Assembly (NCBI GenBank): GCA_016930435.1
Contig: JAFGGQ010000064.1
Span: 1-22,807, forward strand
Direction: 5' to 3'
Length of the DNA stretch: 22,807 nucleotides
DNA from: a bacterium
Lineage (GTDB): Bacteria; UBP14; UBA6098; JAFGQG01
The position numbers were made by a program, and so were the translations under genes. Of this stretch, positions 15,702 through 22,807 are shown one piece after another. The notes beneath the pieces were generated by a model. It made no database searches and had not been told where the DNA came from. It saw only the letters and a list, made by a program, of their open reading frames with translations. How positions within the stretch are numbered: position 1 is the first letter of the stretch; each line of letters opens with the position of its first letter.

Positions 15702-17399
15702 TTAATCAATTCTGAAAACTGCCAGGGTTCCGGTTTTGCTATCTTCCGATGCAATCAATTTGTATGCATAGATTCCTGCCGCAACCTTTTCTCCGGACTG
15801 GTTAGTACCGTCCCATACCAGTGCCGTTTCAGGTTGTTGATGGGAACCTGGATTTTGAAGGTCTTTGTGGATGCTAAAAACGAGGTCTCCGGAAACATTA
15901 TAGATGAACAGGGCAAGATCCTTCCGGGCTTGCAGAATATAAGGAAAGACCAATAACTGGTCTTTTTCAATGATGAATGGATTGGGGTATGGTTCTTCAA
16001 AAACTGCGCGGTCTGGGTATGGAATGGTGTAGAGGCTGTTTTTGCGCCACTGGAATGAGCAGCCTGATTCTGTATGAGATGAGTTATAAAGCTGGGTGAT
16101 AACGATTGCATTGGAGAAGCGCCAGAGTCCGGGAAGGGAGGCAATAACGGAGCTGGAATCTGCGAGAATAATTGTATCCGGGTTATCCGTTCCGGATAGT
16201 CCCAGGCCGACCAGGCTATAAGCTCCCTGAAAGTGAGTATCCGGGGCAAAGGTTATAGAAAGGCCTTCTTTTATGTTTACGTATGGAAATCTAAAATAGG
16301 AGCAGGCATATCTTCTGGAATCCGTTTCCCAGTTTTGAGAGCCGGTAGAATCCCATTCCAGGTCATCCATATAAACTTCCGGGAAAGAGTTGCCTTCACT
16401 ATAAAAAAGGCTGGTATCAGCCCTTTCTCCGGTAAAGATATTCCATACCGAGAATTCCTGGAATGCTATATCCAGATTAATTCCATGTGATTCCAGGGTA
16501 GCATCGAGTGTGGGGAAAATATACCATTCAAGCGAGAAATTTTCCCATATTTCCCGGATCAGGTTTGGGTCATACTTTTCGGAAATGAAGATGGGGAATA
16601 TCCCCGATCCGTAATGGTGACCGGCGTAATAGCTGTCCAGTGCAAGGTCCGGATATTCCAGGAAGGCAGCTAAGTACTGAATATAGTCGTTCACATTATC
16701 ATACACTTCATCCTCCATGAATACTGAGGTGGCTTCATACCACCAGTAGCATTCCTGGAAATTTTCGAATTCGGAGGTTGAGATATGGTAGTTGAACTGT
16801 ATAACATGACAGAATTCGTGGGCGCAGGTAACTTGTAAAGCTTCGAGTTCCCGGCCCTGGTAACTCTCGAATGCCGGTTCAGCATAGTCATTTTCCACCT
16901 GCATATAGGCGGTGGCGATACGCTGCCCGTCTTCATAAATAATTTCTTCTGGCACGGTAACTCCGAATGCGACAGCTCCATAGTAACGGACATTGAGGAC
17001 ATAAACGTCCAGCCGGTCATCTCCCCCGACGCCTTCGGGGGAGACCAGTGAACTGCTATCGGGGCGTGGAGGTCGAAAGCCCTTCTGGGTAATTTCCACA
17101 TCCCAGCAGTATTCCAGTATTTCGCCAGTACGGTTGATCCAGTCGGGTATAGAATCTGATGGGTCCTGATCGGTCAGATCCGGGGCGGAGTCCCCAACGA
17201 CGGTGTACCAGACCTTGAAATGTTCGGTTTCATAGACCAGATCCAGTCCCCGTGGCCGGGTTAGGATATCTGCGCCCTTTAATTCTGAATAGTTTTTCAA
17301 TATCTCATAGGTCAAGGATTTGATCGGATTTCTCTGGGCATAGATAGGGAGAATGGCTGTGGCTATAAGCGTTAGAATAATGCAGGTATATTTATTCAT
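15702..17399 (-). CDS. Secreted gluzincin-type metalloprotease (MXAN_6640-like) with sorting domain
   Basis: Predicted exported zinc protease of 565 residues. From the ATG at 17399 it starts with a clear signal peptide, MNKYTCIILTLIATAILPIYAQ. The metal site is HEFCH (His194, Glu195, His198), with Glu222 in WWYEATSVF as the likely third ligand, matching the family annotated as MXAN_6640-like putative metalloprotease. Asp-rich stretches (TDQDPSDS, GGDDRLDV) could bind calcium. The C-terminus has YPNPF, VWDGTNQSGEKVAAGIYAYKL, the type IX-like sorting domain. A longer frame from 17483 runs through the upstream gene; a GAGG site before 17399 and the position of the signal peptide favour the shorter start, which overlaps the M28 gene by 8 bases. 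Confidence 0.87.
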   Translation of the reverse strand: MNKYTCIILTLIATAILPIYAQRNPIKSLTYEILKNYSELKGADILTRPRGLDLVYETEHFKVWYTVVGDSAPDLTDQDPSDSIPDWINRTGEILEYCWDVEITQKGFRPPRPDSSSLVSPEGVGGDDRLDVYVLNVRYYGAVAFGVTVPEEIIYEDGQRIATAYMQVENDYAEPAFESYQGRELEALQVTCAHEFCHVIQFNYHISTSEFENFQECYWWYEATSVFMEDEVYDNVNDYIQYLAAFLEYPDLALDSYYAGHHYGSGIFPIFISEKYDPNLIREIWENFSLEWYIFPTLDATLESHGINLDIAFQEFSVWNIFTGERADTSLFYSEGNSFPEVYMDDLEWDSTGSQNWETDSRRYACSYFRFPYVNIKEGLSITFAPDTHFQGAYSLVGLGLSGTDNPDTIILADSSSVIASLPGLWRFSNAIVITQLYNSSHTESGCSFQWRKNSLYTIPYPDRAVFEEPYPNPFIIEKDQLLVFPYILQARKDLALFIYNVSGDLVFSIHKDLQNPGSHQQPETALVWDGTNQSGEKVAAGIYAYKLIASEDSKTGTLAVFRID

Positions 17400-18618
17400 C
17401 GAAAGCCTCATAATTGGGTCCGCGCCTTTTGTTAAAATACTCTGTGGTTTTTTTTGTGATCTCGGCGGATACAGGCCGGGCAATGGGAAAATCCGGCGCG
17501 CTTCCCAGCTGGGTCAATAATACTATAGCAGAATTTATAATATATTGTAAAGCATTATTCGAAAGATGACATGGTATGTCATGGCTGCTATGGCCTGATC
17601 CCGAAAGGTCAGTGCGGTAAAAATTAAGGGCCGGAACTCCCTTGTCGATAAAGGGCATACAATCGCTGGAATAGATATCCGCGGTTACTTTGATATCCAT
17701 TGCCTGAATCTTTGCCCACCCTTCAATAAAATTAAATGCCTCTTGATTAGCGGATACAATTATTCCATTGCGGCCCAAGATCGTTCCTCCCAGATCCAGA
17801 TTAACCATCAATTTTATACGGTCCGGGGACTGGAGTTTTGAGACATAGAAGGAGCTTCCCAGCAATCCCAGCTCTTCGGATCCAAAGAAGATGAATTTCA
17901 GGGTACGGGGGAGAGGTTTCCGAACGAAGTATTTGATCAGTTCAATAACCTCAACCACGCCGGCATTGTTGTCGTATGCCCCGGGGGATGTAGCCACGCT
18001 GTCAAAATGCGCTCCAATAACTATCTCCTGTTCCGGATAGGCAAAGCCTTTGATCTCATAGATAATATTGCGGGAGTTGCCCTCGTATTCTTTCTGTTCG
18101 CTAATCAATTCGGCCATTTTTGGAGGTTTATCAATGATTTCAAGAGCGTTTTGATATGGGATAATGATCCCCGGTATTGCACCGAATTCTCTTATAATGG
18201 AATGATAAATTGCAGGATAAGCAAGGGGGTAGAAAGGCCGGTCAACAACGATAAATCCACCGATCTTATTGGTGGCGAACGATTTGTATTTTTGATAATC
18301 TGGTTTTTGGGAAAGGAGTATCAAGGTATTTTCCTTGCCCTTAAGAAATTCATCGGCGCCGGTTTCGGCAAATTCAAGGGGGCCTCTTACGCTATGGGAG
18401 CCGGTAAAACCTATTGGGTTTGCGTTAATGGCCCGGGTGTGTGGTTTTAGTATGTTTAATGTAGCTTTCCCTGGTTTAAATGTATTTACCTTGAACTTCT
18501 GGATACGGGGAGTTAATCCGGTTGGTTTCAGGTCTTCAATGATGAGCCTTGCCGCTTTATGCTCTTCCGGGGAGCCTCCCAGCCGTTCAAAACAGAGTTT
18601 TTTTAAAAAGTTGATCAT
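17392..18618 (-). CDS. M28 family zinc peptidase, apparently cytoplasmic
   Basis: Metallopeptidase of 408 residues resembling M28 aminopeptidases with an inserted PA-like domain (about 60-190). The M28 ligand set is visible: His204 in GAHFDS, Asp216 in GAYDNNAG, Glu248-Glu249 in GSEELGLLGS, Asp275 in NLDLGG and His343 in SGHSSHD. Unlike most relatives with this architecture, it has no signal peptide: it begins MINFLKKLCFERLGGSPEEH, whose last part (GSPEEHKAA) matches the substrate-pocket opening of M28 proteins. It overlaps the PHP gene by 4 bases and the metalloprotease by 8, so it sits between a cytoplasmic and a secreted enzyme. Substrate unknown. Confidence 0.92.
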   Translation of the reverse strand: MINFLKKLCFERLGGSPEEHKAARLIIEDLKPTGLTPRIQKFKVNTFKPGKATLNILKPHTRAINANPIGFTGSHSVRGPLEFAETGADEFLKGKENTLILLSQKPDYQKYKSFATNKIGGFIVVDRPFYPLAYPAIYHSIIREFGAIPGIIIPYQNALEIIDKPPKMAELISEQKEYEGNSRNIIYEIKGFAYPEQEIVIGAHFDSVATSPGAYDNNAGVVEVIELIKYFVRKPLPRTLKFIFFGSEELGLLGSSFYVSKLQSPDRIKLMVNLDLGGTILGRNGIIVSANQEAFNFIEGWAKIQAMDIKVTADIYSSDCMPFIDKGVPALNFYRTDLSGSGHSSHDIPCHLSNNALQYIINSAIVLLTQLGSAPDFPIARPVSAEITKKTTEYFNKRRGPNYEAFDE

Positions 18619-19469
18619 TTTAGGTAATTCCGTTTTATTTCGCGATGTTTTTTCTTTAGAAGATCGAGGTATATGGCATCCACTTTAAAGAGGCCCAGAA
18701 TCGGTTCGCCCTTCATCATTCCATGGCAATCTGAGCCTCCGGTTACCGCAATGTTTTTGTCTGCGGCAAGCTGGATAAATTTTTCGGTTTGTGCGCGAGT
18801 GTGTCCGGGGTAAAAGGCCTCGAGTCCATTCAGATCCATTTCGCATAGCCGGCTGGCAAGGTCGTCGTCCCCGATCTTCCCGGGGTGTGCGAGGACAGCA
18901 ATGCCTCCTGCTTCATGGGTCAAATTCAGGACCTTTTCTATAGAAAGGGTCTTTTTGGGATAGAATGCTGCTTTTCCATCACCTATGTACATTTCAAAAG
19001 CCTCAGTTACGTTCCGTGTAATCCCTTTATCGGTCAATAGAGCTGCAATATGTGGGCGTCCGATACACCCCTTTCCGGAACACTCTTCCACCTCCTCAAA
19101 GGAGATATCTATATGCATGTCATTAAGGGTATTGACAATACGGTTAGCACGTTGATACCGGTCTTTTCGAAGGGTTTCCAGGGCATCTTGCAGGGGGGGG
19201 TAAAGGGGATCGAAAAAATAGGCCAGAATATGGACCTTATAATTGTTATAGGTAGTAGAGAACTCGATCCCGGGGATTACTTCAATGGTATTGGAGGATG
19301 CCAATTGCAGGGCTTCCAGGGTCCCCTCAACGGTGTCATGGTCAGTAATAGATATAGCTTTAAGGTTCCAGGCCCGGGCTCTATCCAACACTTCCCCTGG
19401 TGTGAAACTTCCATCGGAGTACGAGCTATGAACGTGGAGGTCAACATAATTTCCGGAAGAGCTTTTCAA
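18615..19469 (-). CDS. PHP-domain phosphoesterase (YciV/RNase AM-like)
   Basis: A 284-residue metal-dependent phosphoesterase of the PHP family. Metal motifs in order: LHVHSSYSDG (His12, His14, Asp19), TDHD (43-46), PGIEFS with Glu69, IGRPHIA, LAHPGK and GGSDCHG near 240. The layout fits the group that includes E. coli YciV/RNase AM and nucleoside 3',5'-bisphosphate phosphatases, so RNA end trimming or pAp-like nucleotide hydrolysis is likely but not proven. It overlaps purH upstream and the M28 peptidase downstream by 4 bases each, a sign of translational coupling with a nucleotide synthesis gene. Confidence 0.93.
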   Translation of the reverse strand: MKSSSGNYVDLHVHSSYSDGSFTPGEVLDRARAWNLKAISITDHDTVEGTLEALQLASSNTIEVIPGIEFSTTYNNYKVHILAYFFDPLYPPLQDALETLRKDRYQRANRIVNTLNDMHIDISFEEVEECSGKGCIGRPHIAALLTDKGITRNVTEAFEMYIGDGKAAFYPKKTLSIEKVLNLTHEAGGIAVLAHPGKIGDDDLASRLCEMDLNGLEAFYPGHTRAQTEKFIQLAADKNIAVTGGSDCHGMMKGEPILGLFKVDAIYLDLLKKKHREIKRNYLK

Positions 19470-21004
19470 TGTCGGAAATGCCTCACGCCGGTAAGGACCA
19501 TTGAAACATTGATCCTGTTAGCTAACTCAATACTAAGGTTATCGTTCCGGCTTCCACCAGGTTGAATAAGGGCCTTAACTCCGGCGTCTGCTAATACCTG
19601 CAGGGTGTCCGGGAATGGAAGGAAGGCGTCGGAAGCAGCTACGGCGCCTGTCGATTTATTCCCTGCTTTTCTGGTGGCAAGAATAGCGGCATCAACGCGG
19701 GAGGGCAATCCACCGCCGATACCTACCGTAGCGTTATCACGGGCGATCAGAACGGAATTGGACTTGATATATTTAATAGCTCTCCAGGCAAATTTCAATT
19801 GGGCCATTTCCGCTTCCGAAGGTCTTAGTTTGGTTACCACCTCAAACTTTTCGTTAGGAAATTTTAAGGGGTCGCTGTCCTGGAGCAATAAACCGCCATG
19901 CACGTATTTCCCCGTGTAGCTTTTCCCTGTATCAGTCAGGTCGATTTTCACCAATCTACGGTTTTTCTTGGATAGAAGAATCTCCATAGCGGCCTCCTCA
20001 TAGGAAGGCGCCAGTACGCATTCGAAGAAATGCTGGTTGAGCAGCTCTGCGAGTTCCGGGGTGATCGGCCGGTTGAACCCTACTATACCCCCGAAGGCGG
20101 AAAGAAAATCGGAATCCAGAGCCTTCCGGTAAGCTGTCAGAAGATCCTTATCAATAGCTATACCGCAGGGACTGTTATGTTTAACCACTACCGAACAGGG
20201 TTCCTCGAATTCTTTGACCGCTGCAAGGACTCCTTCGAGGTCGGTAATATTGTTAAAGGATAATTCCTTTCCCCATAGTAATTCGGCCTGGGGTAAGCCA
20301 ATATCCTTACTGAACTTATCGTAGAGCACTCCACGTTGATGGGGGTTTTCTCCGTAGCGTAGTTCAAATGATTTGCGTAGGGGAGCTGTATAGAATTCCG
20401 GAAACTGGTCAGCTTCTGCGGGTGGGGTTAATTGGTTAGCGATAATGGAATCGTAATATGCGGTATAGGAGAATGCATATTTGGCCAGCGACTGGCTGGT
20501 GAGCAGATCGATCTCTCCGGTAGATGATATTTGTTTGGATATCTCTGGATAGAACCGGGGATCGGGCACTATCACGACGTTAGGATGGTTTTTGGCTGCT
20601 GCACGGAGTAGAGCTACTCCGCCGATGTCGATCATCTCCAGAAGCTCATTGCCTTCCTTGCCCTCTTTTACGGCCTGAGGAAAGGGGTAGAGGTTACAGA
20701 TTACCATATCGAATTTGGGGATGCCCATATTTTTGAGGTCTTCTTTATCCTGCTCAACATAATCCCGGGCAAGAATTCCTCCGAAAAGCTTGGGATGCAG
20801 GGTTTTTACACGGCCTCCCAGTATCTGATCGAAGCCCGTAAGTTCCTCAACCTTTACCACATCTATGCCCTTCTCACGCAAAAAGCGCGCGGTGCCTCCA
20901 GTGGCATATATTCTTACCCCGGCTACAGTCAGTATTTTGGCCAGCTCCTCCAGGTTCTCCTTGAACCATACTGAAATCAAAGCCTTCTTTACCTTGATAC
21001 CCAT
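19466..21004 (-). CDS. purH: Bifunctional AICAR transformylase/IMP cyclohydrolase
   Basis: Catalyses the last two steps of IMP synthesis. The 512 residues hold an N-terminal cyclohydrolase domain (about 1-200) and a C-terminal transformylase domain with LRYGENPHQ, KELSFNNITDLEG, VVKHNSPCGIA and the closing IQPGGSRNDN...VLTGVRHFRH. Expected cyclohydrolase residues are kept: Lys in GRVKTLHP (67), Tyr in NLYPF, Asp in IDIGG and Lys in AAAKNH. Odd points: the usual SVSDKTG loop reads SVWFKEN (11-17), HGGIL reads FGGIL, and IDIGGP reads IDIGGV. AAGGAG lies 9 bases before the ATG. It heads a run of overlapping genes and the other purine genes are not nearby. Confidence 0.97.
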   Translation of the reverse strand: MGIKVKKALISVWFKENLEELAKILTVAGVRIYATGGTARFLREKGIDVVKVEELTGFDQILGGRVKTLHPKLFGGILARDYVEQDKEDLKNMGIPKFDMVICNLYPFPQAVKEGKEGNELLEMIDIGGVALLRAAAKNHPNVVIVPDPRFYPEISKQISSTGEIDLLTSQSLAKYAFSYTAYYDSIIANQLTPPAEADQFPEFYTAPLRKSFELRYGENPHQRGVLYDKFSKDIGLPQAELLWGKELSFNNITDLEGVLAAVKEFEEPCSVVVKHNSPCGIAIDKDLLTAYRKALDSDFLSAFGGIVGFNRPITPELAELLNQHFFECVLAPSYEEAAMEILLSKKNRRLVKIDLTDTGKSYTGKYVHGGLLLQDSDPLKFPNEKFEVVTKLRPSEAEMAQLKFAWRAIKYIKSNSVLIARDNATVGIGGGLPSRVDAAILATRKAGNKSTGAVAASDAFLPFPDTLQVLADAGVKALIQPGGSRNDNLSIELANRINVSMVLTGVRHFRH

Positions 21005-21109
21005 TTCAAGCTACTCCTTTATAGTAGGTCTATAATATTATTATCATGCTTTATAATCATTTTTAATCGAAGTGGTTATGATACCAATTATTCCTGATTG
21101 TCCTGTTTG

Positions 21110-21138
21110 AATTTGCAAATAATAAGTCCTGATGTCAA
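21110..21138 (-). promoter_or_regulatory. Candidate promoter for purH
   Basis: TTGACA at 21138-21133, 17-base spacer, CAAATT at 21115-21110 followed by CAAA. The -35 is perfect, the -10 weak by standard consensus. It would give a leader of about 100 bases. Confidence 0.35.
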
Positions 21139-21176
21139 ATAAAAAAGTAAATTTGGTTCATACGCAATTTAGTTGC

Positions 21177-21200
21177 ATGGTAATATTTGAAATTTACCAT
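21177..21200. repeat. Short inverted repeat in the purH upstream gap
   Basis: ATGGTAA (21177-21183) and TTACCAT (21194-21200) around a 10-base centre, a perfect 7-base inverted repeat. It is about 40 bases upstream of the candidate -35 of purH and could be an operator; function unknown. Confidence 0.4.
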
Positions 21201-21550
21201 AACTGCCACCGGATGGCTGGATGGTTGCCTCTCCTGTATTGTTGAGTGATGATTGTTCTTGTAAGATTTAGTGAGTTTATCATTCATCTTATTTCCATAA
21301 CATCAACCTACATATTTATTATAGGCTTCATTCAGAAATCATGATATCTATTTTTATTGATCAAGGTTTTACAAAATTTTAGTGAAGTTTTTCCAACTAT
21401 CCAATCATCTAATCATCCATTTGTCTAATTTACTTGAAATAATATCCTTAGTACTTTATTTTTGCAACTAATTTGTACATTATCCGTAAATTTAAGTTAT
21501 TATATCAGAGTTCCTTTGCCGTTACCGTAATTCCCCTGATTCTTCCTTCG

Positions 21551-22672
21551 TTATTCGGTCAGGTGTTTTATCACTTTAAGTGTTGTTTGAGAGATTACAT
21601 ATATATAGCCATCCTTGACCGCCAGGTCTTTAGCGACTTCCAGATTCACTGGATCGGAAATAAGCGCCGGTCTGGCCGGATCGTAAATATCATAGGTATA
21701 GAGATGGGCCTGGTTAGGGGCGCTTCCGGTCCAATCGACAGCATAGGCGAAGTTCTCCCAGAGCGCAACAGCGATGCAGCCATGCTGAAGGCTGTCACAT
21801 GCTATCGGAGAGAGGAGGTCATCAAGCGCAAAGACCTGGAAACTACCCGTTGAAGTATCCAAATAAACGCCATCAGCAACAAAAACGTGGTTGTATTTTA
21901 CAGTGATGTTTCGGGTGTATCCGGGAGTGTAAAAATGTTGGAGAAGATCCGGTTCAGAGGGATCGGAGATATCGTATTTCCATCCGCCCTGATTTCGAGT
22001 ATCACTGGCAACCAGCAGGAACTGGCGGTAGATGGTCAATTTACTGGCGTTACTTACGGGGATAGTATTAACCAGCTGCGGCTCAGAGGGATTGCTGACC
22101 TTATAAATAGCAACTCCCTGATCCCCGGCTGCAATGTAAACATGATTATCCCTAAAGGCGATCCCATAACCCTGACCGGCAACATCCGTTTGGCCCTTCA
22201 GTTCGGGGTTGAGGGCATCTGCAACATCGAGCACCATCAGCAGGGCGTGTGATGACCAGTCCCATCCCAGCAAATAAGCGATATTATCCCTAACCGAGAT
22301 GCTGATTCCGTATCGGATTGCAGATGTTGAATATTGCCCTGCCTGCTGTGGATTTTCAGGATCGCTGATATCGACGATCAAAAATCCGCTACGCTGGGGG
22401 ATATAAGCATGAATCCCATCGATAAAAATCTTACCACCCGGAGTATCGATGTTTAAAAAGGATCCTATATAAGTGAGTTCACCTGGCGCCAGTGAATCCG
22501 GCGGATGGTTTAGCGTATCCCCATCGGTGGTATCCGGACCGTTGAATCCGTCACCATTATCATCGTCGGTGCCATTGGAGCAGTTAAAGGAGCATAGGGC
22601 CAAAAGGACAATGATCAAGCTTGACGCAAAAGCAAATAGCCAAAGGGTATTACGAATGTGTTTTATGGTCAT
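21551..22672 (-). CDS. LVIVD-repeat beta-propeller lipoprotein, predicted surface-exposed
   Basis: A 373-residue exported protein. A positively charged start and hydrophobic segment (about 10-29) end in LCSFNCSNG; Cys32 is the likely lipidated residue, though Asn before it is unusual for a lipobox. It is followed by an acidic, Gly/Asn/Asp-rich linker (about 33-60), as in outer-surface lipoproteins of FCB bacteria. The rest is repeats of about 45 residues with the LVIVD pattern: FLIVDISDPENPQ, MVLDVADALNPEL, VAIYKVSNPSEPQ, WKYDISDPSEPDL and YTYDIYDPARPAL, expected to form a beta-propeller. There is no sorting domain. GAGGG stands 9 bases before the ATG. Ligand and function unknown. Confidence 0.88.
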   Translation of the reverse strand: MTIKHIRNTLWLFAFASSLIIVLLALCSFNCSNGTDDDNGDGFNGPDTTDGDTLNHPPDSLAPGELTYIGSFLNIDTPGGKIFIDGIHAYIPQRSGFLIVDISDPENPQQAGQYSTSAIRYGISISVRDNIAYLLGWDWSSHALLMVLDVADALNPELKGQTDVAGQGYGIAFRDNHVYIAAGDQGVAIYKVSNPSEPQLVNTIPVSNASKLTIYRQFLLVASDTRNQGGWKYDISDPSEPDLLQHFYTPGYTRNITVKYNHVFVADGVYLDTSTGSFQVFALDDLLSPIACDSLQHGCIAVALWENFAYAVDWTGSAPNQAHLYTYDIYDPARPALISDPVNLEVAKDLAVKDGYIYVISQTTLKVIKHLTE

Positions 22673-22725
22673 ATTACAAAGCCCTCAGCCCATGATGTGG
22701 TCAACATAAAATATATAAGTTTTTT

Positions 22726-22754
22726 AATATACCACTACATATAGAATAAGGCAA
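22726..22754 (-). promoter_or_regulatory. Promoter for the LVIVD lipoprotein gene
   Basis: TTGCCT at 22754-22749, exactly 17 bases, then TATATT at 22731-22726, preceded by TGG (extended -10 form). It is 54 bases upstream of the ATG. This is the best standard promoter in the window. Confidence 0.65.
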
Positions 22755-22807
22755 TATTAATTTCCGGTTTTTTATCCCGAAAATAATTTATGGAAATTTT
22801 CCGCTTA

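Larger units (their letters stand above)
21005..21550. other. 546-base gene-free gap upstream of purH
   Basis: AT-rich, with no credible coding frame on either strand. It holds a candidate purH promoter at 21110-21138, a 7-base inverted repeat at 21177-21200, a short GGATGGCT/GGATGGTT direct repeat at about 21212-21227, and a minus-strand relative of that motif (GGATGATTAGATGATTGGAT) at about 21399-21418. No tRNA, and no terminator after the lipoprotein gene, could be identified. Confidence 0.6.

Noticed and set aside
15755-16249. 164-codon second frame inside the metalloprotease gene
   Set aside because: It overlaps a conserved sorting domain in the main frame and shows low-complexity, non-family sequence; no sign of a frameshift.
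17400-17483. Longer N-terminus for the secreted metalloprotease
   Set aside because: The extra 28 residues fall inside the M28 gene and would bury the clear signal peptide; a GAGG site precedes the ATG at 17399.
21473-21853. 126-codon + strand frame over the end of the lipoprotein gene
   Set aside because: It is mostly antisense to the LVIVD protein and has no ribosome site or family match.

Overview
The window (22.8 kb, moderate GC, AT-rich intergenic DNA) looks like a chromosomal segment from an uncultivated or lightly studied Gram-negative bacterium of the broad Fibrobacteres-Chlorobi-Bacteroidetes (FCB) type. The basis is three exported proteins ending in a type IX-like C-terminal sorting (FlgD/Ig-like) domain with the PNPFN signature, a surface lipoprotein with an acidic linker, and promoter-like sites fitting TTG...TAnnTT better than the standard TATAAT -10. 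I see no rRNA, tRNA, CRISPR array, insertion sequence or prophage.

Layout. Bases 1-7963 run on the + strand. First comes the 3' part of a secreted Ntn-hydrolase (C45-like) with a sorting domain, then an RNase Z-like MBL hydrolase. After a promoter gap comes a compact housekeeping run: uppS, lgt, comF, yajC, def, fmt, a DUF116 protein and an exported-looking pcm. Many of these overlap by 4-17 bases, so the run is probably one operon covering cell-wall lipid carrier synthesis, lipoprotein maturation, Sec translocase, and formyl-methionine addition and removal.

From 8096 to the right edge every gene is on the - strand, converging on the first block at about 8.0 kb. In transcription order from the right: (a) an LVIVD-repeat lipoprotein with a good promoter; (b) after a 546-base gene-free gap, purH, a PHP-domain phosphoesterase, an M28 peptidase and a secreted gluzincin metalloprotease, all overlapping by 4-8 bases, followed at 59 bases by a GT39-type membrane glycosyltransferase fused to a long TPR domain; (c) a 903-residue secreted Asp-box (sialidase-like) protein with a sorting domain, closed by a textbook terminator; (d) an aqpZ and HerA/YjgR-like ATPase pair that may have been acquired by transfer.

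Nothing here is a clearly new defence or mobile system. The most useful second looks are the shared non-standard promoter pattern, a cysteine in the water channel pore exactly where an engineered cysteine makes human AQP1 mercury-sensitive, a signal peptide on an SAM-dependent repair enzyme, an altered phosphate loop in PurH, and the lipobox/nucleophile conflict in the first gene.
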